Below, in pieces: positions 61,356 to 64,000 of a stretch of 64,000 bases of DNA. The stretch lies in assembly GCF_042665545.1 (NCBI RefSeq), contig NZ_JBHTCM010000004.1:434001-498000 (forward strand), written 5' to 3'. The DNA is from Rhodocista pekingensis (GTDB lineage Bacteria; Pseudomonadota; Alphaproteobacteria; Azospirillales; Azospirillaceae). How positions within the stretch are numbered: the first letter of the stretch is position 1; each line of letters begins with the position of its first letter. Under the pieces are notes generated by a model. The model saw only the letters and a program-made list of their open reading frames with translations, was not told the DNA's origin and did not search any database. A program made the position numbers and the translations under genes.

Positions 61356-61525
61356 ACAAAAAAGAAAGACCGCGCTGACAGGACAGCGCGGCCTGAGTTT
61401 AGGGAGGAATCGCCACCAGGCGTCTGTCAAGAGGGAACAAACCCTCTCAACACCACCGAGTTTGATACCCTGTACCCTGCAAGGCAAGCCGATTTTACGG
61501 CTCGCCTTCTTTTTTGTGCTTTTTT
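61356..61525 (+). ncRNA. putative small RNA of about 170 nt, family not recognised
   Basis: A stand-alone transcript unit: promoter-like element just upstream, then four possible hairpins and a terminator. Hairpin 1 is CCGCGCTG (61370-61377) with CAGCGCGG (61384-61391). Hairpin 2 is CGCC (61411-61414) with GGCG (61419-61422). Hairpin 3 is AGAGGG (61430-61435) with CCCTCT (61442-61447). Hairpin 4 is the terminator at 61481-61508, followed by a long U-rich stretch. A purine-rich GGGAGGAA at 61402-61409 stays single-stranded and could pair with ribosome-binding sites or resemble one. I do not recognise SRP RNA, tmRNA, 6S or RNase P. Start and end are estimates. Confidence 0.55.
61481..61525 (+). 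terminator. rho-independent terminator of the intergenic RNA
   Basis: AAGGCAAGCCG (61481-61491), loop ATTTTA, CGGCTCGCCTT (61498-61508) with one mismatch, then CTTTTTTGTGCTTTTTT (61509-61525). This is the strongest intrinsic terminator in the window and it works only on the plus strand. Confidence 0.85.
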
Positions 61526-61612
61526 CAGGCGCATTGCCTAATTTAAGTTCACATGATTGCGCGGTGGTCAGCGATCCGCCCAATCATCAGGCAGGCCCGA
61601 TCCTCACCCCGA

Positions 61613-62185
61613 TCAGAAGCCCGCATAGCCGTCGAAGCCCGCCGCCCGGGCCTCCCTCCAGGGCACCGCGAGTCCGGCCAGCCGTGCCTGCACGGGGCAT
61701 TCCGGCCGGTGCGCCCCCGGCAGATAGCCGATGCTCATGAGGAATTCGCCGACGATCTCGCCGCCGGTGAAGCGGAAGGTGCGCTTGAACAGCGCCACCC
61801 AGTCGCTCTTGCTGCGCGGATGATGGGCGGCCAGCCAGCCGGCGAAGCCGCCATGGCTCGCCCGCATGCCCTGGATCACCTGCGCGTTGTGGATCGCGGC
61901 CGCGATCTTCAGCCGGTTGCGGATGATGCCGGGATCGGCCAGCAGCCGGTCGATGTCGGCCGGTCCATAGGCAGCCACGCGGTCCACTTCGAACCCGTCA
62001 TAGGCGGCGCGGAACGCGGCCCGTTTCTTCAGGATGGTCAACCAGGACAGGCCCGCCTGGTTGATCTCCAGCACCAGCCGCTCGAACAGCGCCGCCTCGT
62101 CGTCGAGCGGAACGCCGTACTCGCCCTCGTGATAGGGGCCGTGCCAGGGGTGGCCGGGGGCGATGTCGCAGTAGCTGAGCGTCAT
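61613..62185 (-). CDS. tag: DNA-3-methyladenine glycosylase I
   Basis: Removes 3-methyladenine from DNA. The 190-residue protein has the zinc-snap ligands C6 and H19 near the N-terminus and the HRPEC pair (His, then Cys four later) near the C-terminus. The catalytic region has LFERLVLEINQAGLSWLTIL, KKRAAFRAAYDGFEVDRVA and RNRLKIAAAIHNAQ. It starts six bases after the DUF1467 gene and is the last gene of the rnj-mce-DUF1467-tag run. Unlike AlkA at 53.9 kb, Tag is usually constitutive. Confidence 0.95.
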   Translation of the reverse strand: MTLSYCDIAPGHPWHGPYHEGEYGVPLDDEAALFERLVLEINQAGLSWLTILKKRAAFRAAYDGFEVDRVAAYGPADIDRLLADPGIIRNRLKIAAAIHNAQVIQGMRASHGGFAGWLAAHHPRSKSDWVALFKRTFRFTGGEIVGEFLMSIGYLPGAHRPECPVQARLAGLAVPWREARAAGFDGYAGF

Positions 62186-62191
62186 GCCCCC

Positions 62192-62449
62192 TCACGGTCC
62201 GTCCGGCGGCCGCATCAGGGCCTGCCAGTCCAGCAGGCCCGTGGCGAAGACCGCCCAGACCACGCCGACGATGCCGGCAGTGATCAGGCTGGTCCAGAGG
62301 AACTTGCGGGCCAGCATGGGCCGCGCCGGGGCGCTGGCCGCCGTGCCGGGCTCCGGCTGCTCCGGTGGCCGGACGCCGAAGGGCAGCACGGCGAACAGAA
62401 CGATCCACCAGACCGTGAAGTAGATGGCAGCAAGGGTGACCCAGCCCAT
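62192..62449 (-). CDS. DUF1467 family small membrane protein
   Basis: An 85-residue inner-membrane protein with helices at about 4-25 (VTLAAIYFTVWWIVLFAVLP) and 50-72 (LWTSLITAGIVGVVWAVFA), and a Pro/Ala-rich loop. It contains the family LPFGVRPPEQPEPGT segment. DUF1467 genes sit next to mce and proS in many alphaproteobacteria, and their role is unknown. Confidence 0.88.
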   Translation of the reverse strand: MGWVTLAAIYFTVWWIVLFAVLPFGVRPPEQPEPGTAASAPARPMLARKFLWTSLITAGIVGVVWAVFATGLLDWQALMRPPDGP

Positions 62450-62458
62450 GCCCGGGCC

Positions 62459-62863
62459 TCAGGCCTGTTCCAGCTCGACCAGGGTGCCGAACAGATCCTT
62501 GGGATGCAGGAACAGCACCGGCCTGTCGTGCGCGCCGATCTTCGGTTCGCCGTCGCCCAGCACCCGCATCCCCTGCGCCTTCAGCCGGTCGCGGGCCGCC
62601 AGGATGTCCTCCACCTCGTAGCAGATGTGGTGGATGCCGCCCGAAGGGTTCTTCTCCAGGAACTTTGCGATCGGGCTGTCGCTCCCCAGCGGGTGCAGCA
62701 ACTCGATCTTCGTGTTGGGCAACTCGACGAAGACAGTGGTGACGCCGTGGGCGGGCAGGTCCACCGGTGCGCTCACCCGTGCCCCGAGTGTGTCCCGGTA
62801 GGTGCCGCTGGCGGCGGCGAGGTCGGGGACCACGATGGCGACGTGATTGAGGCGGCCGATCAT
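62459..62863 (-). CDS. mce: methylmalonyl-CoA epimerase
   Basis: Interconverts the R and S forms of methylmalonyl-CoA in propionate metabolism. It has 134 residues from MIGRLNHVAIVVPDLAAASG at 62863; the longer frame start at 62908 does not resemble the family. The VOC metal ligands appear in NHVAIVVPD (His), GGIHHICYEVEDI (His), and GTLVELEQ (Glu). It lies between RNase J and the DUF1467 gene. Confidence 0.94.
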   Translation of the reverse strand: MIGRLNHVAIVVPDLAAASGTYRDTLGARVSAPVDLPAHGVTTVFVELPNTKIELLHPLGSDSPIAKFLEKNPSGGIHHICYEVEDILAARDRLKAQGMRVLGDGEPKIGAHDRPVLFLHPKDLFGTLVELEQA

Positions 62864-62891
62864 TCTGTCTGCACTCCGGATCAGGGTCCGC

Positions 62892-64000
62892 TCAGAGGCG
62901 GACGACATGCACTTCGGTCAGGGGCTTGCGGCCCTGGCTGGCGTTGAAGCTGCGCCGGACGGCAAGACGCACGGCATCGCGCACCGCCTCGTCGTCCCGC
63001 CGCGACTGCATGGGCATAGTCTCGACCGTCCGCCGGAGCAAGTCCACCAGATCGGCTACCGCTGCTTCCGTCTCTTCCGGGTCCAGCAACCCCATGACGG
63101 AGACTCTGGGATCGGCGGCGAGGTCGCCCCTCGCCGTCAGCAGCACCGTGGCGACGGCGGCGCCGTTGAGCATCATGCGGTGGCGCGAGCGCATGGCGCC
63201 CCCGTTGACCGGCACGATCCGGCGCCCGTCCAGGCAGAGCCGCCCGGACGGCACATGGCCCACGATCTCCGCCGGACCGGGGGCGAGCCGGAGGACGGCG
63301 CCGTCCTCGGGGATCACCGTCTCCGCCACCTGGCACTGCTGTGCGAGCTGGGCGTTCGCCGTCAGGTGTCGGCGCTCGCCATGCACCGGGATCACGGCCC
63401 GCGGCCGCACCCACTGGTAGAGGCTGGTCAGCTCGTCCCGCGCCGGATGGCCCGAGACATGGACGAAGGCGTCGTCCGCCGTCACCACCTCGATGCCGCG
63501 GCGGATCAGGGCGTTCTGGACCTTGGCGATGTCCTTCTCGTTGCCCGGAATCTCACGGGCGGAGAAGACGACGACATCGCCCGGCGCGAGGTCGATCTCC
63601 GGATGGTCGCCCCCGGCGATGCGGGACAGCGCCGCCCGCGGCTCGCCCTGGCTGCCGGTGCAGATCAGCACGCACTTGTCGCGCGGCAGGAAGCCGGCGT
63701 CGTGCTCGGTGACGAAGGGCGGCAGGTCGGTGAGGTAGCCGGTCGCCCGCGCCGCCGCGTCGATCCGCCAGAGCGAGCGCCCGATCAGGGCGACATGGCG
63801 GTCGTTGGCCTGTGCGGCGACGGCGATGGAGTGCAGCCGCGCCACGTTGGTGGCGAAGCAGCCGACCGCGATGCGCCCGGTGTAGCGGCCGAACAGGGTG
63901 ATGAGGCTGTCGCGCACGGCCGCCTCCGAGCCGGCGACGCCGGGCACGAGCGCGTTGGTGCTGTCGCAGACGAGCGCCGTCACCCCTTCCCGCCCCAGCC
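62892..64000 (-). CDS. rnj: ribonuclease J, N-terminal part outside the window
   Basis: RNase J acts as both endo- and 5'-exonuclease in RNA decay and rRNA maturation. The frame is open to the right edge, so the start and the first metal-binding motifs are missing. Visible parts of the metallo-beta-lactamase/beta-CASP fold are ALVCDSTNALVPGVAGSEAA, CTGSQGEPRAALSRIAGGDH, VVFSAREIPGNEKDIAKVQN and HVSGHPARDELTSLYQWVRP. AVIPVHGERRHLTANAQLAQ and the C-terminal RNase J domain follow. Alphaproteobacteria commonly carry rnj before mce and proS. Confidence 0.93.
   Translation of the reverse strand, partial: LGREGVTALVCDSTNALVPGVAGSEAAVRDSLITLFGRYTGRIAVGCFATNVARLHSIAVAAQANDRHVALIGRSLWRIDAAARATGYLTDLPPFVTEHDAGFLPRDKCVLICTGSQGEPRAALSRIAGGDHPEIDLAPGDVVVFSAREIPGNEKDIAKVQNALIRRGIEVVTADDAFVHVSGHPARDELTSLYQWVRPRAVIPVHGERRHLTANAQLAQQCQVAETVIPEDGAVLRLAPGPAEIVGHVPSGRLCLDGRRIVPVNGGAMRSRHRMMLNGAAVATVLLTARGDLAADPRVSVMGLLDPEETEAAVADLVDLLRRTVETMPMQSRRDDEAVRDAVRLAVRRSFNASQGRKPLTEVHVVRL

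Larger units (their letters stand above)
61223..61612. other. 390-base intergenic region with no CDS
   Basis: This spacer between the permease (plus) and tag (minus, convergent) holds no supported reading frame. It holds a short hairpin at 61258-61276 that may end the permease transcript, then a promoter-like element, a four-hairpin transcript and a terminator. From 61300 to 61560 it is far richer in A+T than the surroundings. The last 70 bases show nothing. Confidence 0.8.

Noticed and set aside
61320..61541. 73-codon plus-strand frame over the intergenic RNA
   Set aside because: Its start lies inside the promoter-like element and its sequence has no recognisable feature. The hairpins and terminator better fit an RNA.
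1..64000. CRISPR arrays, insertion sequences, prophage, toxin-antitoxin or defence genes
   Set aside because: No regularly spaced repeats, transposase or integrase motifs or recognisable defence domains were seen on either strand.

Overview
The window is high-GC DNA (roughly two thirds G+C by eye) from an alphaproteobacterial chromosome, most likely Rhodospirillales. The support is gene content and order: a fused ispDF divergent from dusB, an E1-beta subunit carrying its own lipoyl domain, the short bacterial ProRS, LpxI instead of LpxH, GAAC-N7-GAAC type SOS boxes at lexA, and alphaproteobacterial blocks such as eno/kdsA/pyrG/secG/tpiA, trpGDC-moaC-moeA-lexA, rpsB-to-lpxB and rnj-mce-DUF1467-proS-lol. 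Nearly all of it is core, vertically inherited sequence with no transposases, integrases, tRNA or rRNA genes or CRISPR that I can see.

Layout. 1-2.9 kb: dusB (cut by the left edge) facing ispDF and pncC. 2.9-12.3 kb, minus strand: COQ10-like gene, lipA, lpdA, an AT-rich orphan membrane protein, pdhC, pdhB, pdhA, ftsB, eno; this covers the pyruvate dehydrogenase complex and lipoate synthesis. 12.5-17.0 kb, minus: an acyltransferase, kdsA, pyrG, secG, tpiA. 17.2-27.8 kb, plus: ppiD-like gene, trpE, then (after a minus-strand copper-type cluster cueR/yibQ-like/copZ-like) trpG, trpD, trpC, moaC, moeA, lexA. 27.8-33.7 kb: comEC (minus), gltX and gltA (plus), and a small VOC protein (minus).

33.8-48.3 kb is one long minus-strand array read as rpsB, tsf, pyrH, frr, uppS, cdsA, dxr, rseP, bamA, skp/ompH, lpxD, fabZ, lpxA, lpxI, lpxB. 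It joins translation, nucleotide, isoprenoid, phospholipid, lipid A and outer-membrane assembly functions. 48.5-58.5 kb holds a chorismate-lyase-like gene, dnaE, an EamA transporter, alkA, lolD, lolC/E, proS and a 55-residue small protein. 58.5-64 kb holds an ICMT-like methyltransferase, an exported protein, an AzgA-type purine permease, a probable small RNA gene, tag, a DUF1467 gene, mce, and RNase J (cut by the right edge).

The parts that look unusual are an AT-rich gene (about 34% G+C) inside the pdh operon; a structured intergenic transcript unit at about 61.35-61.53 kb with its own promoter-like element, four hairpins and a terminator; a perfect 17-bp palindrome of iron-regulator type upstream of the ICMT-like gene; a cueR/copZ-like pair interrupting the trp cluster; and two SOS boxes on the lexA promoter. 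I do not see a defence island or a clearly new multi-gene system.
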